From NCBI GenBank assembly GCA_037176845.1, contig JAYKXP010000020.1:310001-374000 (forward strand): a stretch of 64,000 nucleotides of DNA, in the 5' to 3' direction. Of this stretch, positions 11,308 through 23,212 are shown one piece after another. The translations under genes and the position numbers were made by a program. The notes beneath the pieces were generated by a model. It was not told the DNA's origin, ran no database searches, and saw only the letters and a program-made list of their open reading frames with translations. Source of the DNA: Paramarasmius palmivorus. Taxonomy: Eukaryota > Basidiomycota > Agaricomycetes > Agaricales > Marasmiaceae. Numbering within the stretch: the stretch's first letter is position 1; each line of letters starts with the position of its first letter.

Positions 11308-13170
11308 CTAGCAGTGATTACAAGGCTGGTACCAAGATCCAAGGCCATCAATACTTGTAGTTAGGTTTCCTTCGGCAATGAAATAATTGCTCAACACATC
11401 CACCTCCATGTGGAAGCCGTCAACACTAGTGACCTTCGACCCATTGCCTTCAGACCCGGTAGATTTGATATCAGAGTACCAGTCCCAATGGTTGAGGGTC
11501 TCATTGATCTGTGTGGCCGTGACGTTTTCAAATCCGGTTAGGAAGTTCTCCCCGTCATCGGAGAAGTTATGATATGCCACAGCCGTGGACTTTATGGTCG
11601 AGCTAGTGTCGCTCCACACGAAAGTAACATTCGCGTAGCCGCTCGACGCGCCGAAGAGGGTGTACTTTCCTGCTGGTACAATGGGATGCTCGGGAATCGG
11701 CATCCCAGCGGTGTATTTAGTACCCCAGGAGACTTCATCTGAAATCTCCAGATCGGCAGGATCAGGTACGGAAAGCGGTGACCGACTCGTCAAATGGGCA
11801 ACCATTACGCGCGATGCTCGACCGTCTGGATATGGAGAGGTCTCACAAGGGAGTGGGTTAGAACCTCCACAGTCAGGCGAGAGGGCCAGCCACTGATAAT
11901 ATGAGACCTTGGTACCATCCAAAGACCAGCGTGGGTCTGCTCCTCCGTTCCAGTTTGGATCGTTGATACTGCCTGGGCTACCATCACCAGCAGCATTGAT
12001 CTGCTGGCCGAAGTAGGTGCCCCGGTCTCCGCCATGGTCGAGCAGAATGGGCTGGAAAAAGCGTCGCACACCATTGTTGCGTACAGAAGAGGAGGCTGTA
12101 ACGGTGATCAAGTCGGTAATGGGAGGAACGGTACGCATAGCAGACATGAACATCATCCTGTCCGACCCGCGCGTGTCCATCACAACTTGCCACTGGTCGT
12201 CTGGCGACACGCTGATGGGGTCAACGTATTCGGGGTGTGAGGTGATACGGCGGACGGTGCCAGTGGCTAACTCGACGGCAAGGATATCGATGTTGCACGA
12301 CTCCAATGGGTAACCAATATATGTAACTTCCTTTCCTGTTCCCGTCCAACCCCGAAGTTCACCCACTTGAATAGCTGAGCGATTGATGAGTAACCGACCG
12401 TCATCTGTGACGGAAATTGGCTGAGGAAGGTTGGGGTTGATCAGCAGGGTGACGTTGACCAGTTCGTATCTGTAATTTGCTGCGTTGAACTGTAGTCGAC
12501 CGATGCCGGTTACCTCACCCAAGTTGCCAGAGCTCGTGAGGGTGAAGGAATTGAACGAAACGTGGACATTGTCTGGGTGGAGTCGCAGCTCGCGAATACT
12601 CATGCCGGAAGAGGTGCCATCGTCGAGGAAGATAGGGTAGATGTACGTGCTATTCGGCGTGCACTCGTCGCTCGTGAGCTGTGTGACACCGCAAGCTATG
12701 ATGTGAGCACCAGACATGGCGCGCGTTCCATCCTTGAATGTCTGCGGGTAGCTAGCGATGTCTCCAGTGACATTGAACTTGTTGCTGTCTGGGACGCCGC
12801 AAGTGACACACTTCCACGCATCCCCGTTCGAAAAGTTAGTGTTGTCAGCCTTGAGCAGCATCACCTGAGAGCCGCTGTAAATGCTCCCAGAGGAAGCTCC
12901 AACGAAGGTGGCTGTTGCGATGACATGATTTCCGTCTGGGGTGAAGTCGCCACTCTGCACGTAAGTCTGGGCAATGCATCCCGTACCACTGGGATTGACT
13001 TTCAATGTACAAGCTCCTTCGGTAGTGTCTGCGAGTGCAGGAGGGAGAGATAGCTCCGTAATTTCGATTGGCTCGCGCTCCGGTGTAGGAGTAAGGTCGC
13101 TTAAGGTGGTTGCAACCACATAAGAGACGCCAAGGAGGGCTTTGAGGAGAGTTGATATGGAATACACCAT
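11308..13170 (-). CDS. secreted TolB-like beta-propeller, saponin-hydrolase-like
   Basis: Single exon, 620 residues from the ATG at 13170, which has an ideal ACCATGG context; an in-frame ATG at 13206 would add 12 residues. Seen: an N-terminal signal peptide (MVYSISTLLKALLGVSYVVA) and many N-glycosylation sequons. Paired cysteines flank WKCVTCGVP and SPDCGGSNPLPCE. Propeller-like repeats include SGDFTPDGNHVIATATF, DPISVSPDDQWQVVMDTRGS and DPRWSLDGTKVSYYQWLALS. This pattern matches fungal secreted proteins annotated as saponin hydrolase precursor, which remove sugars from plant saponins. Substrate is inferred from family only. The lack of introns is unusual for this neighbourhood. Confidence 0.75.
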   Translation of the reverse strand: MVYSISTLLKALLGVSYVVATTLSDLTPTPEREPIEITELSLPPALADTTEGACTLKVNPSGTGCIAQTYVQSGDFTPDGNHVIATATFVGASSGSIYSGSQVMLLKADNTNFSNGDAWKCVTCGVPDSNKFNVTGDIASYPQTFKDGTRAMSGAHIIACGVTQLTSDECTPNSTYIYPIFLDDGTSSGMSIRELRLHPDNVHVSFNSFTLTSSGNLGEVTGIGRLQFNAANYRYELVNVTLLINPNLPQPISVTDDGRLLINRSAIQVGELRGWTGTGKEVTYIGYPLESCNIDILAVELATGTVRRITSHPEYVDPISVSPDDQWQVVMDTRGSDRMMFMSAMRTVPPITDLITVTASSSVRNNGVRRFFQPILLDHGGDRGTYFGQQINAAGDGSPGSINDPNWNGGADPRWSLDGTKVSYYQWLALSPDCGGSNPLPCETSPYPDGRASRVMVAHLTSRSPLSVPDPADLEISDEVSWGTKYTAGMPIPEHPIVPAGKYTLFGASSGYANVTFVWSDTSSTIKSTAVAYHNFSDDGENFLTGFENVTATQINETLNHWDWYSDIKSTGSEGNGSKVTSVDGFHMEVDVLSNYFIAEGNLTTSIDGLGSWYQPCNHC

Positions 13171-13206
13171 GGTAAAAAGATTGGAATGAGCATTGAAGTC
13201 GACCAT

Positions 13207-13556
13207 TGTGCTCTTATAAGTTTAATCGTCTTCTTTGTGAGAATCGACAAAGCGAGACCGAAACCGACCAGCATGCGCTTTTCACGCAATAGCGCTCATG
13301 TAATGTCGGTGGCAAGCCGAGAGTCGAGAGTGTAAGATCATCTTGGAGACAGAACTTCAATCTTCTGGTAATGATCGATTAGTTGAAAGTAAACTTGTGA
13401 TTAAAACATGACAACGTACATCGATCGTAAAATCCTCTTGTGGTTATTCAGGTAAGTAAAGTGGGTACTGTAAATGGCTCAAAATCACCTAAGCAGTGTA
13501 ACCTCAAGTCAAGAAACTCACGGTGAGCATGGGTTTGAGGTGCCGGTGAGGCTTTG
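13207..13556. other. divergent promoter region
   Basis: About 350 bp shared by the leftward secreted propeller gene and the rightward NDC1 gene; no specific site recognised. Confidence 0.4.
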
Positions 13557-16034
13557 ATGAAAACGTTGAAAAGCGTTGAAAGCGTCACGATGTCACATGT
13601 GGTGTCACTTCCCGAAGGTCTCTCTCACCGACCTCCAGCAGTCTCCACTTCGACAAAGAAAATGTCGCGTACTTCGACCCCAGTACGCGCCATACCCTCG
13701 ATTCTGTCAAATAAATCTGCTCCTTCAGTTCCTCCATCATCTCAGTCTTACGAACCTCTTGTCAAAGCTACCCTCCAACAACGGCTTACTTCTCGGATAT
13801 TTTTGTTTTCTGCGGCATTTAGTTGGATTCTGGCCTTTTGTTGGTCAGTCTGGGGGTATGGGGGTAGAAAGAGTTTGAACTTTGGTGGCGTCATTGGTTT
13901 ACCGTTTCGGCCGTCGACAATTTTGACTGCCTTGGTGAACTGGCTGACGGTCGCGGTGCCGGTGGTAGTTCTCCGAAAGTTATATCTCATACGTGTGTCT
14001 TTACTCTCTCCCTACCCTTGATATGTTACTGATGACTGCCTAGCTTCACGCACGAATGCGTCTTCTCCTGCAAGGACGTGGTTGGCATCATGGTCGCAAC
14101 AACACACTCGGCGTATATTAACGGTTTACTGCCTATCTGCAATCCTCGCTACTCTGACATCCGTGTCATTGGCATATGTGAACGAGACTTCCGTATATGG
14201 CGATCCTCGTTTGACTCTCTTCGTCAAGTCAAAGTGTGTGCAATTTCCTTGGGGCCGATAACTCGCTGATACACGGTGACCGCACAGGAAACATCCACAT
14301 TACCTCAATGGTCGAATCCTATTCTTAATAGTCTCCCAGATTGTCGTGGCATTTGGTTTCTTTGTACGAGATGTAATGCTTGATCGTTACGTCTTCCGTT
14401 GGCACTCATCGCAGGTATTTCTGCCTTTTTAACATCTTGAAACGCACCTGACTCTTCATCAATCATTTCAGTCGTCTTTTGGTTTGGTCGAACTCATTCA
14501 GACGCTGTTATCTTCTTGTATCCTCACGACAATGATTCTACCCGTCGCATCCCTGCTTTTTGTGATTTGCCGTGTTTTGCTTCCCATCCTCTTCAAGGTG
14601 CCCATACTTCCGATCTTCTTACGGCCGTTCACCGCGCACTTTCTGAGAGGAACTTGGTCATTATTGCTTCCCTTTTATCACTATGGACTCCTCTTCCGAG
14701 CGTGGTTCTTGGGCTTCACCACGATTGCCACATGGGAGTTTTCAGAGGCCCTCTTTGACACTTTCATTCCTCAAGTGCGTTACTTAATTCCTCGTGGAAA
14801 AACAATATTTTCTAACTTTTGACCAAGCCTGTCCGCGTTTCGCATATCACACCAGATCCAACCGTCGCCCTGATATCGGGACTCTCGTCGCCTGACCGGG
14901 TTTTCAAATTCTTTGCGTTGCTGGAGCTCAAGGATTTCGCGTCAGATTCGTCCTCATCAGGAGTCTCGCAAAGGACCGAGTTCTTCGGAAACCAAAAATA
15001 CTCACCAGCTCTATGGAGCCAGCTATGTCGCGAAATCCTTCTTCTCCTCGGACACGACTACCAACTGCTACTTCGAAGGGGGGCTCCACCACCTCCACAA
15101 CAACCACAAGCAGCTCCGCCTCCTGCTTCTCGGCCGCAGCTGGCTACTATCCCAGCGACTCCAAAGAAGCTTATCGAAAAGCCTATCTTCCAGACCGCGA
15201 AGAGGTCTCCGATAAAGAGTGTCATAGACTCTTTCGCCTCGGATGGTTCATTCGCTCAGGCAATTGACGAGGGTGCAGATGCGGTGCATGTGCCAGAAGC
15301 TCTGAAGAATGTCGAAAATGCCGTTTTGAAGTCCGGGCTAGAGAAGGGAAAGGGCGAAGTAAAGAAGGGTATTGATGGAGGGAAGACCTTAGTGATGAAA
15401 ACGTTGGACTGTGTACATGCAAAGATCAGCGCCTACGTTCCCGAATTACTCTTGGGAGCGTTGTCGGCAGGCAAAGAGTGGTGGTCAAGGGAGAGGCGGA
15501 GTAAGGTAGTGGAAGGAAGTGTGCCTTACAGAGAGTTGGATGCTGCAGCGGTGCACGGTATGTTGATTTCGATCTCTTCTACCATGATGAACCCTTGATG
15601 GACCCTTGTTGATTCTTCTCACAGTATTATCGCATCTAGTGTGTGCATCGTTGACAGAAGACCGCTACGGTGTTGTTCAGCGCGACATACCGAAAATTCT
15701 GGAGGCTTTGCTATCGTTTCTGACAGCAGTAGAAGAATACCAGCATGAGCTCAATACTCTTATCAAGGATCCGCCTCCAGACGATTCAACCCCCGAGCAA
15801 GTCTTGGAGAGAGAGGCCCTGCGAACGGAGATTGAAAGGTCGGGAGAATATCTGGGTGTGATATGTAATGGTATACTCGCTAGTTTGTCTGCGTGATTCC
15901 TTCACTAATGCCCACCCCCAGAATTGAAGGAAGGTATAGGTCGGATTGTTCGGAAATTTGGCGACAAGCTCTCGGCCTTTAGGTTCCCCGAACGAACCGC
16001 GAGAAAGCTTCAGGGCTTTTTTGACTACTACTGA
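13557..16034 (+). CDS. NDC1: nucleoporin Ndc1 (nuclear pore / spindle pole body anchor)
   Basis: Exons 13557-13992, 14044-14233, 14288-14414, 14472-14774, 14828-15557, 15625-15870 and 15922-16034 give 714 residues. Ndc1 is a multi-pass protein of the nuclear envelope that anchors nuclear pores and spindle pole bodies. Seen: an N-terminal polar tail, then about six hydrophobic segments in the first half ([72 protein letters not shown] and two more in exon 4). A soluble C-terminal half follows with proline-rich linkers, and the end is [16 protein letters not shown]. Size and order fit the Ndc1_Nup family. All introns are GT-AG with matching phases. The ATG at 13557 or at 13590 could be used. 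Confidence 0.85.
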
Positions 16035-16917
16035 TGTGCTGTAGATGCTAATGATACTGATCTGACGATCGTTCCGGCTCTGCTACTTCGAGAGCTGCGT
16101 ACTTCCTTGGCGTATGATCTCCAAGCTCATCTTCTCACTAGTGCCTGTGAGGTTCTCAATTGATCCAAGCATGTAACTCACTTTATCGATACATAGGACC
16201 ATGGCGTCGCGCTGAACGCAATGTGCCTTAACTCCTCATTCACATGAAACACATTATATTGCTGCCAACGGGGCATCTTAGCAATGACTCATTGCAGCTT
16301 TGACTGTGGTATGCTTCCAACATTTGCTTTTCACGGGCTCATGGAGTTTTATTCAACGTCTTTGAGCCGTCGCATGATCTCTTCCTTTATTGGTCTCCTT
16401 CCAGAGGCCAGCTACTTTCCTCAGAAACTCTGGTTCTCACTCCGCTGTACCGTGTCTCCTTGATGTCATTCATGGTCAATCACGGTGAAACTCTAAATTC
16501 ATTTGATCTTCAATTGCGGAAAGCCGCATGGAAGGGCGAGACTTGTGTTTCCATCTTTTTCTAGCTCCGGCAGCCTGGTGGATCAAAGCAGCCTACTTGA
16601 TCTCGAGCCTTGTTTCTCATGTGCTCTGAAAATACAGATGGGCTGACTCGTACACCCGAGATGGTAACTGCATTACTGTCCTTCGTCCAGATGGCTCGCT
16701 TCCTTTCCTGGACTGTTCCCGGAAAATCTAACTATATTGGTTCTGCGCTCGAGAGCATCGCAACAGCATTGTCTCTCTTCGTACCGTCTGGATACCATGC
16801 GCAACCATCTGAATAATTCCGGTGTCGCGATGAGAAACCTTTTTGGGGACCTCCGTGGTGGTATAAAGAGCTCACGTTCAAGTCGTAGGGTTTTCAGCAT
16901 TCGCTACTTCCGGTATT
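16035..16917. other. gap, nothing recognised apart from a TATA box at its 3' end
   Basis: About 880 bp with only short frames; the last 60 bp are the core promoter of GH16 copy A. Confidence 0.5.
16862..16867 (+). promoter_or_regulatory. TATA box of GH16 copy A
   Basis: TATAAA 56 bp before the ATG, a short distance seen before several secreted-enzyme genes of this window. Confidence 0.6.
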
Positions 16918-18527
16918 ATGGCCCGATTCTCACAGTATCTCCTCGCGCTCCTTCCCTTGGTCGCCCACGTCAAAGCCGCTTCGTACAGCTTGTCTGACAA
17001 CTTCGTTGGACCGAGCTTCTTGACGGAGTTTGCTGTCCTCAACATTGCAGACCCAACACACGGACGGGTGTAAGTGTATTTGTTAGAAATCATGTATCAT
17101 CACTAACCATAATCATCGATACATAGGAACTACGTCGATGCTGCTACCGCTCGTAGCCAAAACTTGACATACGCGTCTGGCGACACCTTCATTCTTCGTT
17201 CAGACTCCTCGACAGTGTTGAGCCCGAGCGGTCCAGGAAGAAATTCGGTTCGGCTTCAATCCAATAAGCAATTCGGGACCTCTGTAATGGTGTGAGTTTG
17301 TCGGATATTCTCCCGGCGACAGCCTGATGCTGAGACACCTTATTAGATTCAATATCCGCCACATGCCACAAGGCTGCGGGTACGTTGCCAACTCGGGCTG
17401 ATCCTTGTTCGATACGATAGAAGTAACGTCTGTTTGGTAGCACATGGCCAGCGGTGTGGTCTTTCAGCGAACCTTGGCCGACGAAGGTAAGGAGTCCATT
17501 TAGGGTCGTTTAACAGCGAAATATATACTGAAGAAACCGAATACAGGGCGAAATAGATATATTAGATAAGTTCCACGGCTCTACACATTCTTTAACGATA
17601 CTGACTGCGTATCCACAGGGCGTAAATGACCAAGGCCCCAACCACGCAACCCTGCACACTTCTTCAGGTACGTGATTTATCAAAGTGCTAGGATTATTCG
17701 CACTTATTATGGTTTCTAGGCTGTGTAATGCCTGCTCAGCGGGAACAGACCGGTACATCGCTCCAACTTGACTGTGACGTGGCGGTCAATGGCAACGCTG
17801 GTTGTGGTGTGCAGTTACCCCAAGCGAATAGCTATGGCCCCCCTTTCAATGCAAATGGTGGAGGATGGTGAGCTATATTTGTGGAATCCCTTGAAATGGT
17901 ATTCATCCAGGCATCTAGGTATGCGGTAGAGCGGACAGATAGCTTCATCAAGGTCTGGTTCTGGGCTCGTAACGACGCCGCAGTCCCTGCCGATGTGCGC
18001 AACAGTGCGACGAGCGTTAATACCGATAGCTGGGTATGTTTCTTTTTTAACCTAATGGGCTATTCTGACTGTCAACCTATAGGGCACTCCAGTAGCCTTC
18101 TTCCCCACGACCGCGTCGTGCAGCATCGCAGAGAAGTTCGGACCTCATAATGTGCGTGTTATTCGTTTCCACCAAATCTCCGCGGTCTGACTGATGTACC
18201 CCAGATCATTATAAACTGTACGAAGTCCTATCTACTGAAAGTAGCATGAACTAATCATATCATCGCCGCGAACTCTTACAGTAACTTTCTGTAAGTCTGG
18301 TGACTATGGCTACTTATGACTTGCTCATGCGTTTGTATAGGCGGTGATTGGGCTGGCCAAGATGCTATCTTCTCCAACGCTGGATGCCCCGGTACTTGTG
18401 TTGGTGAGTATATTTAGGCCTCACTTAGAGAACTATTCTTGAACTCTTCCCAGACTACGTGAACAACAATCCCGCAGCTTTTGCTGAGGCATACTTTGAT
18501 TTCGCGTCCGCAAAGGTTTATCAGTGA
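16918..18527 (+). CDS. GH16 endo-beta-1,3(4)-glucanase (Lam16A-like), copy A
   Basis: Exons 16918-17069, 17127-17291, 17347-17379, 17441-17486, 17547-17565, 17617-17667, 17720-17867, 17919-18033, 18083-18151, 18205-18217, 18282-18290, 18341-18403 and 18454-18527 give 318 residues, close to my recollection of Phanerochaete Lam16A. The secreted enzyme cuts laminarin and mixed-linkage glucan. Seen: signal peptide to about residue 20, then GEIDILEG with nucleophile Glu134 and acid/base Glu139, NIRHMPQGCGTWPAVW, YGPPFNANGGGWYAVERT, FCGDWAGQ and CVDYVNNNP. Intron 17566-17616 has AT-AC ends and splits the Glu139 codon; the nearby GT-AG alternative gives a frameshift and stop. Copies B and C have no intron there. 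Exon 18282-18290 is 9 nt. Confidence 0.9.
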
Positions 18528-19011
18528 AGAGCGAATCAAATCTTGCATGTACCTATATTCTGCCAGAGTGCATGTAGTACGGAACCCTGCACTGATCGAG
18601 GTCGGTCCATAGCAGGTTTATCAATGTTATCAATGTTATTACTAAACTTGTAAATTATCTTATTTAATGCATGAGAGGAAATGAGGACAGGTTCTGATTC
18701 TGAATCTGAACGCTTATGAGCACGTGCCGAGGATCAATCAAATTTCCCAGCATAGTCCTTACAGGCGCTTTCTTTTCTTTTCACCCAGGCATCTCAAGCA
18801 ATGGCATCGACAGTTTTTTTACCCACTCACCGAGCTCAATATCCGATCGAGACGCGAAACATTCCTGTCAATCCCCAAACGAGAAGTCAATATGTATTAT
18901 GTAGTGTCACATAACTTGATCGGCTGCTCGAATTTCAACTAAGGTGCGTTCTAAGCGACCATTGACCATTCTTTGAATTTTTCTTTAGTCCTTCCTTTTT
19001 TTTCGTCGACT
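18528..19011. other. gap between GH16 copies A and B
   Basis: About 480 bp holding the 3' flank of copy A and the promoter of copy B; nothing else recognised. Confidence 0.5.
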
Positions 19012-20586
19012 ATGGGCTCACGGATTGCAGTCTTTCTTTGTACTGCTTATCTCGCAGTTTCCGCAGTTCTCGGGGCTCAGTACGACCAAACGGACAGTCA
19101 CACTGGACGCCAATTTTTGCAGTGGTTTACAGTTTTGGGAATAGCGGATCCTACTCATGGCAGAGTGTGAGTTGTTCTCGCATTTTCCAGAAATTTAAAG
19201 CTCAAGGGGCACCCATTTATGACCGCAGGAACTATGTTGGCCCATGGACGGCGCAAGCTGAAAACCTTACCTATTACACCGATGACACTTTCATCCTACG
19301 AGCTGATCATAAACGCAAACTTGGACCTACAGGACCCGGGCGCAATTCAATCAGGTTACATTCCAGAAAGTCGTATACAGAGGCAGTCATGATGTGAATG
19401 CAATGTATTCTCCTCGCTCTAAGCGTATGCTGAACTTTTGACTAGATTCAATATTCGCCATATCCCAGAAGGTTGTGGGTGAGCGCCTCGCGTGCTTCTT
19501 TCGTGTTTGACAGTGGTAAACATATCGTAAAGAACCTGGCCGGCTGTTTGGACGGTTGGGAGGGACTGGCCCAAGAACGTGAGTCAGGACGTTACACCTC
19601 CATAGTCTACTCATTGAGGACACATCCCAGGGCGAGGCAGACCTGCTAGAAGGAGTTAATGATGTAGGAACAAACGCAATGCACCTTCACACCTCTCCGA
19701 GTATGTTGTTTGCATCCGATGATACCACCATCGACTAATTCCCCGAATAGACTGCACCATGCCGCTCAATCGCACTCAAACTGGGTGAATACACATATAT
19801 ATGATGCTTGAATTCGACATTAATAAAGACTCAAGTATCACCTCATCAACAAACTGTGATACGGCCTTCAATTACAATGAAGGCTGTGGAGTTACTGACC
19901 CCAATCCCCGGAGTTTCGGTCCTGCGTTCAATGCAAATGGCGGTGGATGGTGATTCCCTTCAATTTAAACGACGTTATTCGCTCTAATCACCCTCTAGGT
20001 ACGCCATGGAGCGAACCGAGACCGATATCAAGATTTGGTTTTGGGAACGTAATAGCACGACTATTCCTAAGCAAGTCAGCTTGGGAGAAACTACTGTTGA
20101 TACTGATACATGGGTGCGCTGCATGCTACCATTTTTCCTCGCACCTTTTGGACTAAAGTACCTCTATAGGGCATTCCGACTGCATACTTCCCATCGACGT
20201 CGAACTGTAGCTTATCTGAGAAGATGGGCCCACATAAGATAATTATCAATCGTAAGTTTCCTCGGTTCGCGAGTAGCAAGTAGCTGCTAACTCTATAAAC
20301 TGAATGCCAGTTACCCTATGTAGGCTACAACCTTCTTTCCTCTAAATGCAGCATTCATCAAACTATGTACTTTACAGGCGGAGATTGGGCTGGCCAAGCG
20401 GATGTATACAGACAATCAGGATGCCCCGGGACTTGTGCATGTGTGTTCAATACATCTTTGATCCCAGTCTAGCCCTGCTCACAGCTCTGATCTTCTCTAG
20501 CTTTCGTAGAAAACAACCCAGAGGCGTTCGAAAATGCGTACTTTGACTTTGCTTGGCTGAAAGTATATCAGCCATCTCAGTATTAG
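19012..20586 (+). CDS. GH16 endo-beta-1,3(4)-glucanase (Lam16A-like), copy B
   Basis: Exons 19012-19166, 19229-19393, 19446-19478, 19533-19578, 19631-19700, 19751-19784, 19836-19949, 19999-20113, 20170-20251, 20311-20319, 20378-20440 and 20501-20586 give 323 residues. Same family and likely role as copy A. Seen: signal peptide ending near VLGAQ, then GEADLLEG with Glu135, Asp137 and Glu140 in place, GCGVTDPNP, FNANGGGWYAMERT, DWAGQADVYRQSGCPGTC. Several introns sit at the same places as in copy A, and a 9-nt exon (20311-20319) is conserved. It carries four extra residues (PSQY) after the usual end. The insert between the catalytic site and the NANGGG loop diverges most, so substrate preference may differ. 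Confidence 0.9.
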
Positions 20587-21798
20587 GGCTATTTCAACCC
20601 TGCAGTTGATGTGATTTGACTTGGTCGACTTGCAATTTCCGACTTTCTTTGCCCAACACTCTTTTCTCTTGACTTACGTACATTCTCTGACTTGTACAAT
20701 CCTTGAATACACTGCTACTCTCCTATGAGCAGACGATCATACCTTTTTGAGGGGATGAGGGTATGACCACTGAACAGAGAACCGGTACATAGTGATAGTC
20801 AGAGTACTTGTCGTGGGAATCGCCAACGGCAAACCAACGGCCTCCCTTCCCCCGAGCTCTACCACCGTGTCGCTAACTCAGTACTCAGACATACTCTCCA
20901 AATTCCTGGTCTCTACACAGAATGCGGTCAGAATAGCACTTCCACACCCACACTCATTTTGAAGGCTAGACCTTGTTATCTAGAAACCCACAAAACCACA
21001 GCAAACCCAAGGAGGCATCATTGTAAATTGGGTCCCAGCTGAAAGTGTGTTTCGTGACCAACTTCACTCTTCATCTTTTCACTTATATACGCAGATCCTC
21101 TGTAACACGCACAGCTTGACACCGTTGCTCCACGCGGACTCCCGCCGCTAATGAACGTGTACTTACTCGTTATCACGACCCACAAGTGGAAATGCAGTGA
21201 AGGCTGTTCGTCTTCTTGGAGACCATAAAAAGGATCTTCTGGATTCTCGAGGTGGTTCGGTTGCTCAGTGACAGTGTTGAATATACTCTATGGCGATAAC
21301 GAGACGGCGAGTACATGATCATCTATTGTCCACTCCTTTGACTCATCCATCGTCGATATAGCTATAGATATCGCACTTGACGCAATCTTCTTGTTTCTGG
21401 ATCCACCAACGCCCGCTATGGACAAATGAAGAAGAGCTTCGACCTCAGACCTCGGGGTGGCGATGAAAATCGCACAGCCTGATGTTCTATCAAACTTCAC
21501 CCGCCTCCTTCCATTGAACGCCTAAACATTGGCCGGAATTGGTTAACATACCGACAAATGATAAATCTTGTTATCAATTGAGCTCATCACGGTTTCCTCG
21601 GCAATGAGCACATCACTCGCAATTTGCCCTCTTTTTTCCTGGTCCAGGGCCTGTCCCGCACAGGTTTCGCCCCCTGCACATGGCAATGACAAAAACTTCC
21701 AGAAGATAGACACTGGATATACTTTTAGTTGCAAGGCTCAGCTGCACGAATAAAAGCGGAAGCCTTAGCTTCATTGCAATTTTCCCCAATACCCACTC
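20587..21798. other. gap, nothing recognised
   Basis: About 1.2 kb with short frames only on both strands and no family motif. Confidence 0.5.
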
Positions 21799-22377
21799 AT
21801 GGCTCCTAGGCTACACCCCTTGCTGGAAAACCAACCCTACGACATGAAGGCCAAGGGCGGACACTGTTGTCCCCTTCTCTGGAATGTCGGAAAGCCAATC
21901 AGCGACGCCAAAGCCATGTTTCCCAATCAACGCGAACCACTCCCCATAACCCACCGAGTCCTTTCTGCATTCGCGACGGATCCTCCAGTACCACATATAC
22001 AAATTTCGTGCGGAATCTTCCCCGACCCGTGGCCTATAGATGTACGCAATAAACAAGGCGTAACCGTGCAGGACATCCTGGAATCTGTTTTCGCCTGTCT
22101 ATCCTCTCGGTATCCAGGCCCAGACGAGAACTTCAATGCCCTGTGCGCGAAGCAGCAAAGGCGCATCTTGGATGTTTTCCAAGCGCGGGTTGGGACTTCA
22201 CCAGATCCTCACCAAACCTGGGAAGCTGGGATGACACGGGTGGACTGTCTGCTACACCATACGGTTTTCGGTGGACTTTCCCTTCTCCCACTTCCCAAAT
22301 CAGGTCGAAAGTCGACAGTTGTCTGTATCCTGTCGCTGCGAAGACCAAACTCGTTTCAAGTTTGGGATGTTCGTTGA
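21799..22377 (+). CDS. DUF6699-like protein
   Basis: Single exon of 192 residues. DUF6699 is a basidiomycete family of unknown function, often amplified in mushrooms. Seen: the opening LHPLLENQPYDMK, the core ATDPPVPHIQISC, then PWPIDVRNKQGVTVQDILES, and the closing W..GMTRVDCLLHHTVFGGLSLLP. This order is how I remember the family. Length is normal. The first ATG (21799) follows a short leader and is the natural start. It stands between GH16 copies B and C, which suggests the third glucanase moved or was inverted around it. A long minus-strand frame over its 3' half is a shadow. Confidence 0.75.
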   Translation: MAPRLHPLLENQPYDMKAKGGHCCPLLWNVGKPISDAKAMFPNQREPLPITHRVLSAFATDPPVPHIQISCGIFPDPWPIDVRNKQGVTVQDILESVFACLSSRYPGPDENFNALCAKQQRRILDVFQARVGTSPDPHQTWEAGMTRVDCLLHHTVFGGLSLLPLPKSGRKSTVVCILSLRRPNSFQVWDVR

Positions 22378-23212
22378 GCGCTAGGCGCTTATTCTGACGT
22401 TTGGCGCTCGAACTTGGAGACTCCCGGCGGATTCGGGATACTCCATATTGCAATAGGAAAGAGATGCGATGGCTGGGAAACAGGAAAATAGCAACAGCGC
22501 GGTTAAAGAAGCTCGGGGAATTGGCGTTCCGAGAGACAGATCCAATCGAAGACATCTTTGAACCCCAGTGGTACACTGTAAGCTGATTTCGCCTTCTCGA
22601 AGCATAACTCAAAGTTAATCTGTCCCACAGTTATGCTCCATTTCAGAACATCTATAAACGACACCAACTACATTTCGCGCCATTTGATACCCTTAAAGGC
22701 CATTCACATACATAATGAATCGATACGAGTAGTATGTCGTATAATCTCTACCGTACATCATCCAATATATCACTACCAGTGCTCATCATAAACTGTTGAA
22801 ACCTTATTAGCATTTCATCCACTGGGATGTATTCCAATCGACCCGTTACTCCGCAGCTTCCATGCATCAATCGCAAAACAGACTCGGTGCCTGTAACAAT
22901 ACGGTTTCCTGCTTTTGCTCAAGTCGCATATAGCGTCAAGCTCGCAGACGGAGCTGGGCTAGTACTAGTCTAAGGGGCAGAGCGCGGGACTGCCCTCTAG
23001 CTTCATGTCGGTACTACCAGCACGGGACGTTTTACAGAACAAAGCATTATTCCAAGTGATCCATCAAGGCTTCGTACAGAAGTGTTGCGAGAATCAATTC
23101 ACTGGATACTGCAGTGTGTAAGAATAGAATAGAAATGGATGACTCAACGCGATTGAAGATGATGGAGTAAAACGAGGAGTCGTGTGCCTATTCACTGACA
23201 GTGGTACCCAGC
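22378..23212. other. gap, nothing recognised
   Basis: About 830 bp containing the 3' ends of convergent genes; no coding frame with family features. Confidence 0.5.

Noticed and set aside
12562..13053. 163-residue plus-strand frame inside the saponin-hydrolase-like gene
   Set aside because: Antisense shadow of a long, well-supported coding exon.
17570..17618. GT-AG version of the extra intron in GH16 copy A
   Set aside because: It yields TTA GAT AAG GCG TAA, a stop just after the catalytic motif, so it cannot make the enzyme.
22133..22612. 159-residue minus-strand open frame opposite the DUF6699 gene
   Set aside because: It mirrors the coding frame of the DUF6699 gene, has no family features and no sensible start; treated as a shadow.
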